Origin: an uncultured Blastocatellia bacterium
GTDB taxonomy: Bacteria; Acidobacteriota; Blastocatellia; Pyrinomonadales; Pyrinomonadaceae
Reading direction: 5' to 3'
DNA: 64,000 nucleotides
Assembly (NCBI GenBank): GCA_946480785.1
Contig: CAMLLD010000022.1
Span: 1-64,000, forward strand
Part shown: piece after piece, positions 8,307 to 18,610 of the stretch
How positions within the stretch are numbered: position 1 is the stretch's first letter
How the letters are laid out: every line of letters starts with the position of its first letter
Translations under genes and position numbers: made by a program
Notes under the pieces: model-generated
Database searches by the model: none
The model's input: the letters and a program-made list of their open reading frames with translations, nothing else
Told to the model about the DNA's origin: nothing

Positions 8307-9653
8307 TCAGCTATGTTGAATGAGTTGGGTGGTGCGGAGGGCGGTGGCGAGGGCGCCGTGGACGGTGCCGTGGTGGCCTTTTTTGTTGGTGGCTTCACCG
8401 GCGAAGTAGATGGTGTTTTCGATGGGTTCGGAGAGAGCGGCCTGAGCTTTTAAGCCGCCGACGGGGATGTAGCTGTAGGCGCCGAGGGAGAATGGGTCGG
8501 TGGCCCAGTCGTGCGTGTAGAAGTCGAGCAAGTGAGCTTCGATGGATCGTACCGGCTCGGCGAAGATGTGTGAGAGCGCCGCAAGAGATTTCTCACGCAG
8601 TTCGTCGGCACTGGCAGTCAATAACTGCTCCGCACGCGTGCCGCCCGCCCAGCCAACTAATAACGGCGCGCGAACCGGAAGCTGCGTCCACCACGTCGGC
8701 GGCATTTCATCGGGCGCATGAATAAAGGCGAGATCTTTTAAGCCGACGGATCGTGGTGCGACTGAAGGATCAAGCCACGATTCAGCGTCATTCGAGGGGA
8801 GACGTATCTCTTCCCAAAAGCGATCGCGAAAGCGCAGCATCACTTTCACGACCTGACCCACTGCGAGTTTGTTTACTGCTTCCTCTTTCGCAACCAGTCG
8901 CGGCGTGAACGTAACGGCGTTGCGCTGAAGCACGCCCAGTGGCAACGTCACGATCAGTCGGCGCGCTTTGAACTGCTCGCCGGTGTCGGAAGTGACAGTA
9001 ACAGCGCCTGCCCTCCACATGATTTCACGTACCACGGTCTGTAAACGAAAACTCGCGCCGTGCGCGACCGCGTCCGAGTGAAGCCACTCCACGAGCGGAC
9101 GATAACCACCAGCCGGGCGAAACTGTTTCTCGTCGTCGATCTCGGCCGCCGCTTCATTCGTCTTAGACAAGCCGAGCACACTGATCCGATTAGCGTGCGC
9201 CGCGTGAAATCCTTCAACGAACAGCGTGGCGATCGCGCGCACGTCATCGACCTTGTGCTTGCGGCTGTACTCGTCGAGAAACTCTGCGAATGATTCGTCG
9301 TGACCCTTATACCTCGCAATCTCATCGTCAACAGCTTCGATCGCCGAAAAGAATTCGCGTGACTTCGAAATGAGGGCGTTGCGGAAGTACCAGTGAGTGT
9401 TCGGGAGTTCGATCAGCTCGACGCCCGCGCGTTCGGCGAGTTGCAGCGTCTCCGGTGGTTTGCCGTGAACAAATTCGGCGCCGAGTTCGACCGGCGCCGA
9501 TAATTGCGAATCAAGATGTGTGTGGATGCGGCCACCGATGCGGTCGCGCGCCTCCAAAACTATAACGTTGAAATTTGCAGCACTCAGTTCGCGCGCGGCC
9601 GCGAGTCCCGCTGCGCCCGCGCCAATGATCAAAATATCAGTCTCATCCGTCAT
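8307..9653 (-). CDS. Flavin monoamine oxidase family protein
   Basis: This 448-residue FAD-dependent amine oxidase has the N-terminal dinucleotide-binding motif IIGAGAAGLAAARELS, the downstream ARDRIGGRIHTH segment that contacts FAD, and the C-terminal YFAGEATN motif of the MAO/polyamine oxidase superfamily. Length matches the family. Such enzymes oxidise amines to imines with production of hydrogen peroxide. The substrate cannot be inferred. No signal peptide is visible. The start overlaps the stop of the 64-residue gene by 4 bp (ATGA), so translation of the two is probably coupled. Confidence 0.9.
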   Translation of the reverse strand: MTDETDILIIGAGAAGLAAARELSAANFNVIVLEARDRIGGRIHTHLDSQLSAPVELGAEFVHGKPPETLQLAERAGVELIELPNTHWYFRNALISKSREFFSAIEAVDDEIARYKGHDESFAEFLDEYSRKHKVDDVRAIATLFVEGFHAAHANRISVLGLSKTNEAAAEIDDEKQFRPAGGYRPLVEWLHSDAVAHGASFRLQTVVREIMWRAGAVTVTSDTGEQFKARRLIVTLPLGVLQRNAVTFTPRLVAKEEAVNKLAVGQVVKVMLRFRDRFWEEIRLPSNDAESWLDPSVAPRSVGLKDLAFIHAPDEMPPTWWTQLPVRAPLLVGWAGGTRAEQLLTASADELREKSLAALSHIFAEPVRSIEAHLLDFYTHDWATDPFSLGAYSYIPVGGLKAQAALSEPIENTIYFAGEATNKKGHHGTVHGALATALRTTQLIQHS

Positions 9654-9844
9654 CGTTTGCGATCGCCGCGATCGCCCTGGCCCGGCTTCGACTCAGTCTT
9701 CGCGTGTTTGCGCACGTCCTGGGCCAATGACCTGCCGACGTCGTCTGACTCTTCAAAACGGCCCTTGTCATCGCGCCGAACGTAACGCTTGTCGTTGCCG
9801 GTGTCGATCAATTCGCGTTTGCTGTCATGCTTCTTGTCTGCCAT
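9650..9844 (-). CDS. Small highly charged protein, unknown function
   Basis: This 64-residue protein is very rich in Lys, Arg, Asp and Glu. It has a central LIDTGNDKRYVRRDDKGRF segment followed by EESDDVGRSLAQD. Short proteins of this type recur in bacterial genomes as conserved hypotheticals, but I know of no assigned function. A strong GGAG-type ribosome site precedes ATG 9844. The gene is coupled by ATGA to the amine oxidase gene. The composition suggests a disordered or nucleic-acid-binding protein. It is separated from the upstream oxidoreductase gene by a long hairpin at 9894-9971. Confidence 0.75.
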   Translation of the reverse strand: MADKKHDSKRELIDTGNDKRYVRRDDKGRFEESDDVGRSLAQDVRKHAKTESKPGQGDRGDRKR

Positions 9845-9893
9845 TGTGCACTCCTCCGTTCAGTATTTCACCGGCGAAACAGCAAACGAAGGG

Positions 9894-9971
9894 CCGCCAC
9901 AAAGAAGCACAAAAAAGCACAAAAGATCTCTGGCAGGATCTCTTGTGCTTTTTTGTGCTTCTTTGTGGCGG
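9894..9971. repeat. Long inverted repeat with CACAAA-type arms
   Basis: Arms of 35 nt (9894-9928 and 9937-9971) are complementary except for one mismatch and enclose an 8-nt loop. Within each arm the motif AGCACAAA recurs in direct repetition. The element sits just 3' of the oxidoreductase gene on the minus strand and could act as a terminator or mRNA end stabiliser. The repeat-within-palindrome structure also resembles a dispersed intergenic element, and a related degenerate copy is present near 13928-14009. Confidence 0.85.
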
Positions 9972-9976
9972 TTGTA

Positions 9977-11407
9977 TTAAAGCCCGACACGACTGAATGA
10001 TTTACGCAACGCGACGCGCGCGGCGTGATAGCCGCACATACCGTGAACGCCGCCGCCCGGTGGAGTTGAAGAGGAACAGATGTACACGTTTTTAAGTGGC
10101 GTCCTGTAGGTACGAATTGTGGGCCGAGTGAAGAGCTGTCTGATGGTTGCCGCGCCGCCGTTGATGTCACCGCCAACGAGGTTCGCATTGAGAGTCTCCA
10201 TTTGCGCGGGAGACAACGCACTGCGCGCGATGATGCGCGAACGAAACCCCGGCGCGAACCGTTCGATCTGCTTTTCAATGCGCTCGGTCATGTCGATCTT
10301 CGAACCGTTCGGCACGTGACAATAGGCCCAGAGCGTGTGCTTACCTTCAGGCGCGCGTGATGAATCAAACAAGCTCGGCTGGGCAGCGAGGACAAACGGG
10401 CGATCAGTACACTTCCCTTCCCACACCGCCGACTCCGACATTTCAATCTCCGCGAATGACCCACCGAGATGAACCGTCGCTGCTTCAAAACACGCAGGCG
10501 CACGCCACGGCACTGGACCATCAAGCGCCCAATCCATTTTGAAGACGCCGGGACCATACTTGTACCGCCCGAGTTTGCGTTTAAAACCACGCCGAAGACG
10601 TTCATCGAGAATGGGCAGCAGTTGCCGCGGAGTTAGATCGAAGAGGACGCAAGCAGATCGCGGCAGACGGTTGAGCGATTTGACGCGCGCGCCAGTGACG
10701 ATCTCCCCGCCCAGACTGCGCAAGTACGCCGCCATCGCGTTCGAAATGTTTTGCGCACCACCGCGAGGAATGGGCCAGCCGTTGGTGTGGCCCAGAGTCA
10801 GGAGCACCAGACCAAACGCAGTGGTGCCGAAGTCATTGAGCGACAAACACGAATGCGCCGCAGCGCCGGCGAAGAAGGCGCGCGTGCGGTCCTCGTGAAA
10901 TCGGCTGCGCACAAAACCCGCCGCCAGCCGAATCCCGTTTAGCCCAAAACGCGCCAATGCGAAAGGATGGCGCGGGAAGCGGAGTGGTCCAAGAAGCTCA
11001 GGCGCTAACTTGTCCCAATTCTTAACGAGCGGGCGCATGAGCTTTTCATACGAGCTCGCGTCTGTGCCCAGTTGTGCAGCGGTTTCCGTTACGGAAGGAA
11101 GCAAGAGGATCGCAGTGCCGTCGTCGAAAGGATGTGCGACCGCCCCGGGCGTATAGATGAACTCGAGACCATACTCAGCCAGCGAAAGATTTTTGAAGAA
11201 GGGGGAACCTACTGCGAGTGGATGCACCGCCGAACACGTATCGTGAACAAAACCCGGCAGCGTCAGCGCTGCGGAACGCGCGCCGCCACCAATCGTCTCA
11301 TTCGCTTCATAAACACAAACGCGCTTGCCTCGCTGCGCTAACTCGATTGCCGCCGCAAGCCCGTTCGGACCAGCGCCAACAACGATCGCATCGTAGTCTT
11401 TGCTCAT
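9977..11407 (-). CDS. Phytoene desaturase-like NAD(P)/FAD oxidoreductase
   Basis: This 476-residue protein starts with the dinucleotide-binding motif VVGAGPNGLAAAIELAQRG, followed by YEANETIGGGARS. It ends with an FAD-contact segment (VYICSSSTPPGGGVHGMCGYHAA). This is the COG1233/PYROXD2-like branch related to phytoene dehydrogenases and carotenoid isomerases. No other carotenoid gene is nearby, so a carotenoid role is not supported by context. The start overlaps the dedA stop by 4 bp (ATGA), placing it in the surE-pcm-dedA unit. A long hairpin follows its stop. Confidence 0.87.
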   Translation of the reverse strand: MSKDYDAIVVGAGPNGLAAAIELAQRGKRVCVYEANETIGGGARSAALTLPGFVHDTCSAVHPLAVGSPFFKNLSLAEYGLEFIYTPGAVAHPFDDGTAILLLPSVTETAAQLGTDASSYEKLMRPLVKNWDKLAPELLGPLRFPRHPFALARFGLNGIRLAAGFVRSRFHEDRTRAFFAGAAAHSCLSLNDFGTTAFGLVLLTLGHTNGWPIPRGGAQNISNAMAAYLRSLGGEIVTGARVKSLNRLPRSACVLFDLTPRQLLPILDERLRRGFKRKLGRYKYGPGVFKMDWALDGPVPWRAPACFEAATVHLGGSFAEIEMSESAVWEGKCTDRPFVLAAQPSLFDSSRAPEGKHTLWAYCHVPNGSKIDMTERIEKQIERFAPGFRSRIIARSALSPAQMETLNANLVGGDINGGAATIRQLFTRPTIRTYRTPLKNVYICSSSTPPGGGVHGMCGYHAARVALRKSFSRVGL

Positions 11408-12054
11408 TCAGTCTCGACGCTGGGCGACGGCACGCGCGAGTGTTTGATGTGCCGCCAGATCCACCACGCAACCGCTAACACAAGAACGATGCCGATCACG
11501 AAGTCGAACCGGTGAAACCACGTCTTCAACGTGTCGTCTTTGTCCCACTGCTCGCCGAGCTTCTGCCCGACATACGCGAGCCCAATACACCACGGCAGCG
11601 ATCCGGCAAACGTGTAGATCACAAAACGCGTGAGGTTCATCCGCGCCACGCCCGCCGGAAACGCGATGAACGTACGGATCGCCGGCAACAGACGACTAAC
11701 GAAAACGATCGCTTCGCCGTATTTCGAAAACCAACGATCCGCCAGATCGAGATCGTGTCGCGATAGCAGAATATAGCGCCCGTACTTCTCGATCACCGGC
11801 CGCCCGCCGTACATGCCGACCCAGTACGCGACGAGCGAACCGAGCACACAGCCAACCGCGCCCGCTATGCCAACCCACCACAGATTCATCTCGCCGCGCG
11901 AAACGAGATAGCCGGAGAACGGCATGATGATTTCCGAAGGCAACGGAATGCACGCCGACTCGATCGCCATCAACAAAATAACTCCCGCGTAGCCGAGCGT
12001 GGAGATCGTAGCGACGATAAACGTCGACAGGATGCCGATGATCTTTGCAATCAT
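11404..12054 (-). CDS. DedA-family membrane protein
   Basis: This 216-residue protein has the DedA/SNARE-associated family features: a re-entrant ESACIPLPSEIIMPFSG segment, the FVSRLLPAIRTFIAFPAG loop with its conserved arginine and glycine, and about five membrane spans. Some DedA proteins are undecaprenyl-phosphate or phospholipid translocases needed for envelope homeostasis. It ends in a short basic tail. The upstream pcm gene ends 12 bp away, and the start of the following oxidoreductase gene overlaps its stop, so it is inside an operon. Confidence 0.92.
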   Translation of the reverse strand: MIAKIIGILSTFIVATISTLGYAGVILLMAIESACIPLPSEIIMPFSGYLVSRGEMNLWWVGIAGAVGCVLGSLVAYWVGMYGGRPVIEKYGRYILLSRHDLDLADRWFSKYGEAIVFVSRLLPAIRTFIAFPAGVARMNLTRFVIYTFAGSLPWCIGLAYVGQKLGEQWDKDDTLKTWFHRFDFVIGIVLVLAVAWWIWRHIKHSRVPSPSVETE

Positions 12055-12066
12055 AGAATGTGCGGA

Positions 12067-12750
12067 CTAGTGCTCGCCCCAGCCGTGCCGCCCGATGAGC
12101 GGAACGAAGGCGCAGCCACCGTGATCCTCTTCGCGGTAACCAGTTTCAGTTTTCAGTACGCGGATCAGTCGTTGTGCTTCACGCGACTCGCCGACGGGAA
12201 CAACCAAGCGCCCGCCCATTTTCAACTGCGCCGCCAATGGCTCCGGTACGGTTGGACCACCAGCCGCGACGAGAATCGCGTCGTAAGGCGCGTTTGCGGC
12301 CCAGCCGAGCGTGCCATCGAAACACTTGACGGTCGCGTTGTAGATCTCGAGTTGACGAATTCTGCTCTGCGCTTCGCGCGCGAGATCGCCGATGCGCTCG
12401 ATCGCGTAAACCTGCGCCGCGCACATCGCGAGTACCGCGGTTTGATAACCAGAACCGGCGCCGATCTCGAGTACGCGGCTGTAGCCGTCGAGCTCGAGCA
12501 GCTCGGTCATGCGCGCGACGATGAAAGGTTGAGAGATGGTTTGATTGGCGCTGATCGGCAACGCGTGATCGCCGTAAGCACGGCTCTGCAACGCTTCAGG
12601 CACGAAGAAGTGGCGCGGCACAAGGCGCATCGCTTCGAGCACGCGCGGATCGCGGATGCCGTAGTGCTCGCGCAGGCGTGCGACCATGCGCTCCCGCGGA
12701 ATGGAGTACTCCAGCCATAACGGGGAAAGTTTTTTGTTTGCCGGCTGCAC
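12067..12750 (-). CDS. pcm: Protein-L-isoaspartate O-methyltransferase
   Basis: This 227-residue class I methyltransferase has the Pcm-specific segment TISQPFIVARMTELLEL, followed by the SAM-binding motif VLEIGAGSGYQTAVLA. It methylates L-isoaspartyl residues of damaged proteins to initiate their repair. It lies 20 bp downstream of surE. The surE-pcm pair is widely conserved and associated with stationary-phase survival. ATG 12750 is used. Confidence 0.94.
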   Translation of the reverse strand: MQPANKKLSPLWLEYSIPRERMVARLREHYGIRDPRVLEAMRLVPRHFFVPEALQSRAYGDHALPISANQTISQPFIVARMTELLELDGYSRVLEIGAGSGYQTAVLAMCAAQVYAIERIGDLAREAQSRIRQLEIYNATVKCFDGTLGWAANAPYDAILVAAGGPTVPEPLAAQLKMGGRLVVPVGESREAQRLIRVLKTETGYREEDHGGCAFVPLIGRHGWGEH

Positions 12751-12770
12751 CGGGAGACTATTCTACTGAT

Positions 12771-13541
12771 TTAACTCTTGTGGAGTAACTCGGAATCCTT
12801 CAGGTAGTTCCAGGTCTCGATTGCCGTGAAGGCGTTGTGATCGGTCATGTCGCTGCGCAGCGGCGTCACGGAAACGTAGCCTTCCTTCACCGCGTGGTAG
12901 TCAGTGCCTTCGACCGAGTTCACGTTGAAATACTCTTCACCGATCCAGAAGTAAGGTTTGCCGCGTGGATCGATGTGTTCGGTGATCACGGGCCGCGCGT
13001 TCTTGATGCCCTGCCGCGTGACTTTCACACCTTTGACGTGGCCGGGTGGCAGATTGATGTTGAGCAACGTGCCTTCAGGCAATCCTTCTTCAAGGACTTT
13101 GCGCGTCGCGACGACGGCGAACGCAGCGGCTTCTTTGAAATCGAAATTGTCGCGCGCGACGAGGCTCAGCGCGAGACCGGGAACACCGAGGATCGTCGCT
13201 TCGAGTGCCCCCGCGACGGTGCCTGAATAGGTCGCGTCGTCACCGAGGTTGCCGCCGTGATTGATCCCCGAGACGCAGATGTCGGGGCGTTGTTCTTCGG
13301 ACAGGATCTTGTTGAGCGCGAGCGTGACGCAGTCGGTTGGGGTGCCGTCGATGGCCCAGTGGCGATCGTCGAGTTGGCGGATACGCAAGGGACGCGCGAG
13401 CGTCAGGCTGTGCGATGCGCCGCTCATCTCGGAGGTGGGCGCAACGACAAAGACGTCGCCCAGTTCTTTCATGGCTTCTTCGAGTTTGATGAGCCCGTCG
13501 GAATGGATACCGTCGTCGTTTGTCAGCAAGATCCGCGTCAT
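12771..13541 (-). CDS. surE: 5'/3'-nucleotidase SurE
   Basis: This 256-residue SurE protein has the N-terminal metal-binding motif LTNDDG (N8, D9, D10), the SGINHGGNLGDD core with conserved asparagine and histidine, and the YSGTVAGALEA segment. SurE dephosphorylates nucleoside 5'- and 3'-monophosphates and short polyphosphates. Length is normal for the family. It leads the surE-pcm-dedA-oxidoreductase series, transcribed away from rpsU. Confidence 0.95.
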   Translation of the reverse strand: MTRILLTNDDGIHSDGLIKLEEAMKELGDVFVVAPTSEMSGASHSLTLARPLRIRQLDDRHWAIDGTPTDCVTLALNKILSEEQRPDICVSGINHGGNLGDDATYSGTVAGALEATILGVPGLALSLVARDNFDFKEAAAFAVVATRKVLEEGLPEGTLLNINLPPGHVKGVKVTRQGIKNARPVITEHIDPRGKPYFWIGEEYFNVNSVEGTDYHAVKEGYVSVTPLRSDMTDHNAFTAIETWNYLKDSELLHKS

Positions 13542-13676
13542 ACTCGTCTAGCCGGGCGCGTTCGTTTGCACACTCCAGTTTCGGCTCGCTCACCTAGGAG
13601 CGTCCGGTTTTTGAATCCTGGTTAAGACGACTGGTGAGATGAAAGTACGGCCGTGGCGTGTGCGGGGAGTTTGATC

Positions 13677-13880
13677 CTAATCGCGCGGGATGCGCATTCG
13701 GCCTTTTTTCTTGTTGCGCTTGCGAGCCAGGGCTGATTTCAGTTTGGCCTTTTGACCGGGCGGGATGAAGAACGCGTGCTTTTTGGCGTCCTTGATGATC
13801 TCTTCGGTCATGACCTTGCGCTTAAAGCGTCGCAATGCGCTTTCAATCGATTCACCCTGATTAACAGTAACTATTGCCAT
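13677..13880 (-). CDS. rpsU: 30S ribosomal protein S21
   Basis: This is a 67-residue S21 protein beginning MAIVTVNQGESIESALRRFKR, with the family's basic C-terminal tail. S21 sits near the anti-Shine-Dalgarno region of 16S rRNA and assists initiation. A GGGAAAG ribosome site precedes the ATG. The gene stands alone between the radical SAM gene and surE, with a repeat-rich gap upstream and 135 bp of unassigned sequence downstream. Confidence 0.95.
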   Translation of the reverse strand: MAIVTVNQGESIESALRRFKRKVMTEEIIKDAKKHAFFIPPGQKAKLKSALARKRNKKKGRMRIPRD

Positions 13881-13927
13881 TCGTTCTTTCGCTTTCCCTT
13901 TCTTAGCTCCTTTTGCAGGTCAGGTAT

Positions 13928-14004
13928 TTAACCACAAAACACACAAAAGGCACAAAAGGCTCAGATGATCCTTTGCCCTCTGTGCCTGGTGTGGCTAATT
14001 GAGG

Positions 14005-14009
<5 letters not shown>
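13928..14009. repeat. Degenerate CACAAA-type palindrome
   Basis: An imperfect inverted repeat begins with TTTAACCACA (13928-13937) and closes with TGTGG and GGTTAAA near 13991-14009. The nonamer CACAAAAGG occurs twice in direct succession on the left side. The composition is like the 9894-9971 element. It overlaps the stop codon of the radical SAM gene, so the last base pairs of that gene are contributed by the repeat. Confidence 0.6.
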
Positions 14010-16128
<2,119 letters not shown>

Positions 16129-16270
16129 TGAATGGCAATGACCGTGCCGCCAGCCGATTTGGAGTTAAGTCTAATTATTTTTCAGTTTAGCTTTTGGAGG
16201 GGAGAAGCGAGGTCGTATCCTCGTGCAACAAAGCGATAGGCGTGTATCAATTTGGCCGCCGAAGAGGCGA

Positions 16271-17203
16271 TCATTTGCTCGTGTCCGGGGCGGGTCGCCG
16301 GGTGCGTGCGGTGGTTCGTTTGTACTGCTTGCTTATCTTCTTCACGTAGTTGCGGGTCTCGGCGTAAGGCGGGACCTTGTGGCCAAATTTAATGACCGCT
16401 CCCTCGCCGGCGTTGTAGCTCGCGAGGACCAGATCGACGCGGTTGTTGAACTTGTTCAGCAGCTCGCGCAGGTAGCGCGTTCCGCCCGCGATGTTTTGCG
16501 CCGGATCGTGCGGCCGCCGCACGCCGTAGCGTGAGCCTGTTCCCGGCATCAACTGCATCAGGCCGCGCGCGCCTTTCGGCGACACGGCGTGCGTGTTGAA
16601 GTGCGACTCCTGCTCCATCACCAGAAAGATCAAATAAGGATCAACGTTGTACTTGTTTCCGTTCTGGCGAATGAGGCTGTCGAGACCCGGCCGGCCCGTG
16701 CTCCAACCACGATCTTTCTTGCTTGAACTGGCGACGGCAGTCGCGGTGTCTTCGAGTTCGACGCGATCGATGCGCACGGCGTCGATGAAGATCGACATAC
16801 CGCCGCGCTTGTACCAGACGCCGTCTGGTGATTGGCTGGCGCTCTCGGCTTCGACGCGCGCGCCGCCTTTTAAATAGATCCACGTTGGACCATCGAAATT
16901 GCCCTTGTTCGTCGGCGGCGGTTGCGCGATGACGTCGGACGCATCGAAGTGGTCGTCGTCGTTTGTCGATTTCTCTTCGGCTGGAGCTTGCTGCGGTTCG
17001 ATCCGTTCGATCTTCTTGACTCTGTCTTTCGGAAGCACGTTGCTAACACCACCACGGCGATACCAAACGCCCTGCGGCGATTCCCACGCGTCATCGACGG
17101 ACATGTAAGAACCGTCGGCGAGTTTCAAACGCACTTGCGTCTGCGCGAAGGCAGAGCTCGCACAGATCACAACAACCAGGATTCCATAAGACAGTCGCGT
17201 CAT
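16271..17203 (-). CDS. Secreted lytic transglycosylase (SLT domain)
   Basis: This 310-residue protein begins with a signal peptide (MTRLSYGILVVVICASSAFA, cleavage near 20). Two tandem copies of a roughly 40-residue repeat are centred on WYRRGG (47-52) and WYKRGG (130-135). They precede a C-terminal SLT domain with catalytic E199 (MEQES), GLMQLMP (214-220) and a later SYNAGEGAV motif. It cleaves peptidoglycan glycan strands. I chose ATG 17203 because the longer reading from 17248 would overlap the AAA+ gene and bury the signal peptide. It lies 10 bp after the AAA+ gene at the distal end of the tad locus, which suggests wall remodelling for pilus assembly. Confidence 0.9.
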   Translation of the reverse strand: MTRLSYGILVVVICASSAFAQTQVRLKLADGSYMSVDDAWESPQGVWYRRGGVSNVLPKDRVKKIERIEPQQAPAEEKSTNDDDHFDASDVIAQPPPTNKGNFDGPTWIYLKGGARVEAESASQSPDGVWYKRGGMSIFIDAVRIDRVELEDTATAVASSSKKDRGWSTGRPGLDSLIRQNGNKYNVDPYLIFLVMEQESHFNTHAVSPKGARGLMQLMPGTGSRYGVRRPHDPAQNIAGGTRYLRELLNKFNNRVDLVLASYNAGEGAVIKFGHKVPPYAETRNYVKKISKQYKRTTARTRRPAPDTSK

Positions 17204-17213
17204 GATTTCGCTT

Positions 17214-18581
17214 CTACAGCTCCAGCGGATCGGCCGGCGCACGCTCAATCTTCGTCTCCGCTATCTGCACGGGCGCTGCCGGTGTTTGCCCCGTCGCGAA
17301 CGAATGTGCCGTGCCGAAGTAGTTCCGCCACGCGATGTCGATGATCTGCGGCGTCAACTTGAGCTGGTGTTTTTCAAACAAACAAATGTCAGTGGCGCGA
17401 TCGAGCAGGTCGCGCGGCTCGCAACCTTTCATCTGCCGCCGCTCGAAACGATACTTCGTCAGGATGTGGTCCAACACCGGCTGCTCGACGGTGATGTTAC
17501 GTCGTTTCGCCTGCTGCCGGAAAATCGCGGAGTAAGCTTCCGCGGTCGGCGGCTCGACGCGCGCGCGATAACCCATGCGGCGCAGGAACGCCTGGTCCGC
17601 GAGATCCTTCTCGTCGAGGTTTGTCGAAAACACGACGAGCTGTTCGAACGGAACTTCGATCTTTTTGCCGGTGTGCAGCGCCAGGTAATCGACGCGCCTT
17701 TCGAGCGGCACGATCCAGCGATTCAAAAGATCCTGCGGCGCCACCCGCTGCCGGCCAAAGTCGTCGATGACGAGCGTGCCGCCATTTGATTTCATTTGAA
17801 ACGGCGCTTCATAAAACTTCGCCGCTTCGCTCCACGTCAAGTCCGCGTTCTCCAACGTCAATTCACCACCGACGACGACGAGCGGACGTTGAATCAAAAC
17901 CCAGCGACGATCGAACTCCGCCGGAGTTTCGTCCGCCGGCATCGGTTCGTGACAATGCGAGTCGAAGACGCGAATGATTTGACCGTCGATCTCAACGGCG
18001 TACGGAATCCAAATTCCGCCGGCCAGCGCACCGTTGATTCGTTCGGCCACTGCGGTCTTTCCGGTTCCCGGAAGACCGGTTAAAAATAGCGAGCGACGCG
18101 AGTTAATTACGCAGCCGAGCGTTTGCAGCAACGACTCGGGCAATACCAGATCGTGAAAGGCCTGGCGCACCGTCTCCATCGACGCCGTGTTCGACGGAAT
18201 CGATTGCAGCTTCATCATGTGCGTGTAGTCGCGCAGCGAGACGGGCGCTGGACCAACGTACCCACAGACCGACAACAACCGCGAAAGACGATCCCATCCG
18301 TGGTCCAACATCGCATAACGCGTCGAACCAACCGCCGACTGCAGCTTCACTTCGATCAGCTTTTCGCGATAGAGCTTTTGCAGCAGATCTTCGGTAAGCG
18401 AGCGCGGCAGGTTGATTTGCTCGGCAACGTTGTTGGTCGTCGGCTCGGGCAGCATGGCGACGTGTTTCAGCACCAGGTCGCAAAGAAAGCCTTCGGAGAC
18501 GCCGGTGTCGCGCAGCTCTTCCGGCAGCGGCGGGCCCATGCTCTCGATTTCCGCGCGGGTCAGGATCGTCGTGTGGGACAT
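17214..18581 (-). CDS. AAA+ ATPase with N-terminal winged helix, tad-associated
   Basis: This 455-residue protein has a helical, winged-helix-like N-terminus (about 30-95) and a AAA+ core with Walker A GLPGTGKT (169-176) and Walker B LVIDD (270-274). Arginine-rich segments follow in the lid region. It most resembles MoxR-type chaperone ATPases but has no VWA partner here. It lies 29 bp downstream of the TPR gene and 10 bp upstream of the transglycosylase gene, on the same strand as the tad genes. It is not a standard Tad component, since TadA supplies the secretion ATPase, so its role in pilus biogenesis or regulation is open. Confidence 0.85.
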   Translation of the reverse strand: MSHTTILTRAEIESMGPPLPEELRDTGVSEGFLCDLVLKHVAMLPEPTTNNVAEQINLPRSLTEDLLQKLYREKLIEVKLQSAVGSTRYAMLDHGWDRLSRLLSVCGYVGPAPVSLRDYTHMMKLQSIPSNTASMETVRQAFHDLVLPESLLQTLGCVINSRRSLFLTGLPGTGKTAVAERINGALAGGIWIPYAVEIDGQIIRVFDSHCHEPMPADETPAEFDRRWVLIQRPLVVVGGELTLENADLTWSEAAKFYEAPFQMKSNGGTLVIDDFGRQRVAPQDLLNRWIVPLERRVDYLALHTGKKIEVPFEQLVVFSTNLDEKDLADQAFLRRMGYRARVEPPTAEAYSAIFRQQAKRRNITVEQPVLDHILTKYRFERRQMKGCEPRDLLDRATDICLFEKHQLKLTPQIIDIAWRNYFGTAHSFATGQTPAAPVQIAETKIERAPADPLEL

Positions 18582-18610
18582 GTGGGGTCCTCTCTAATTA
18601 ATGGGATCTA

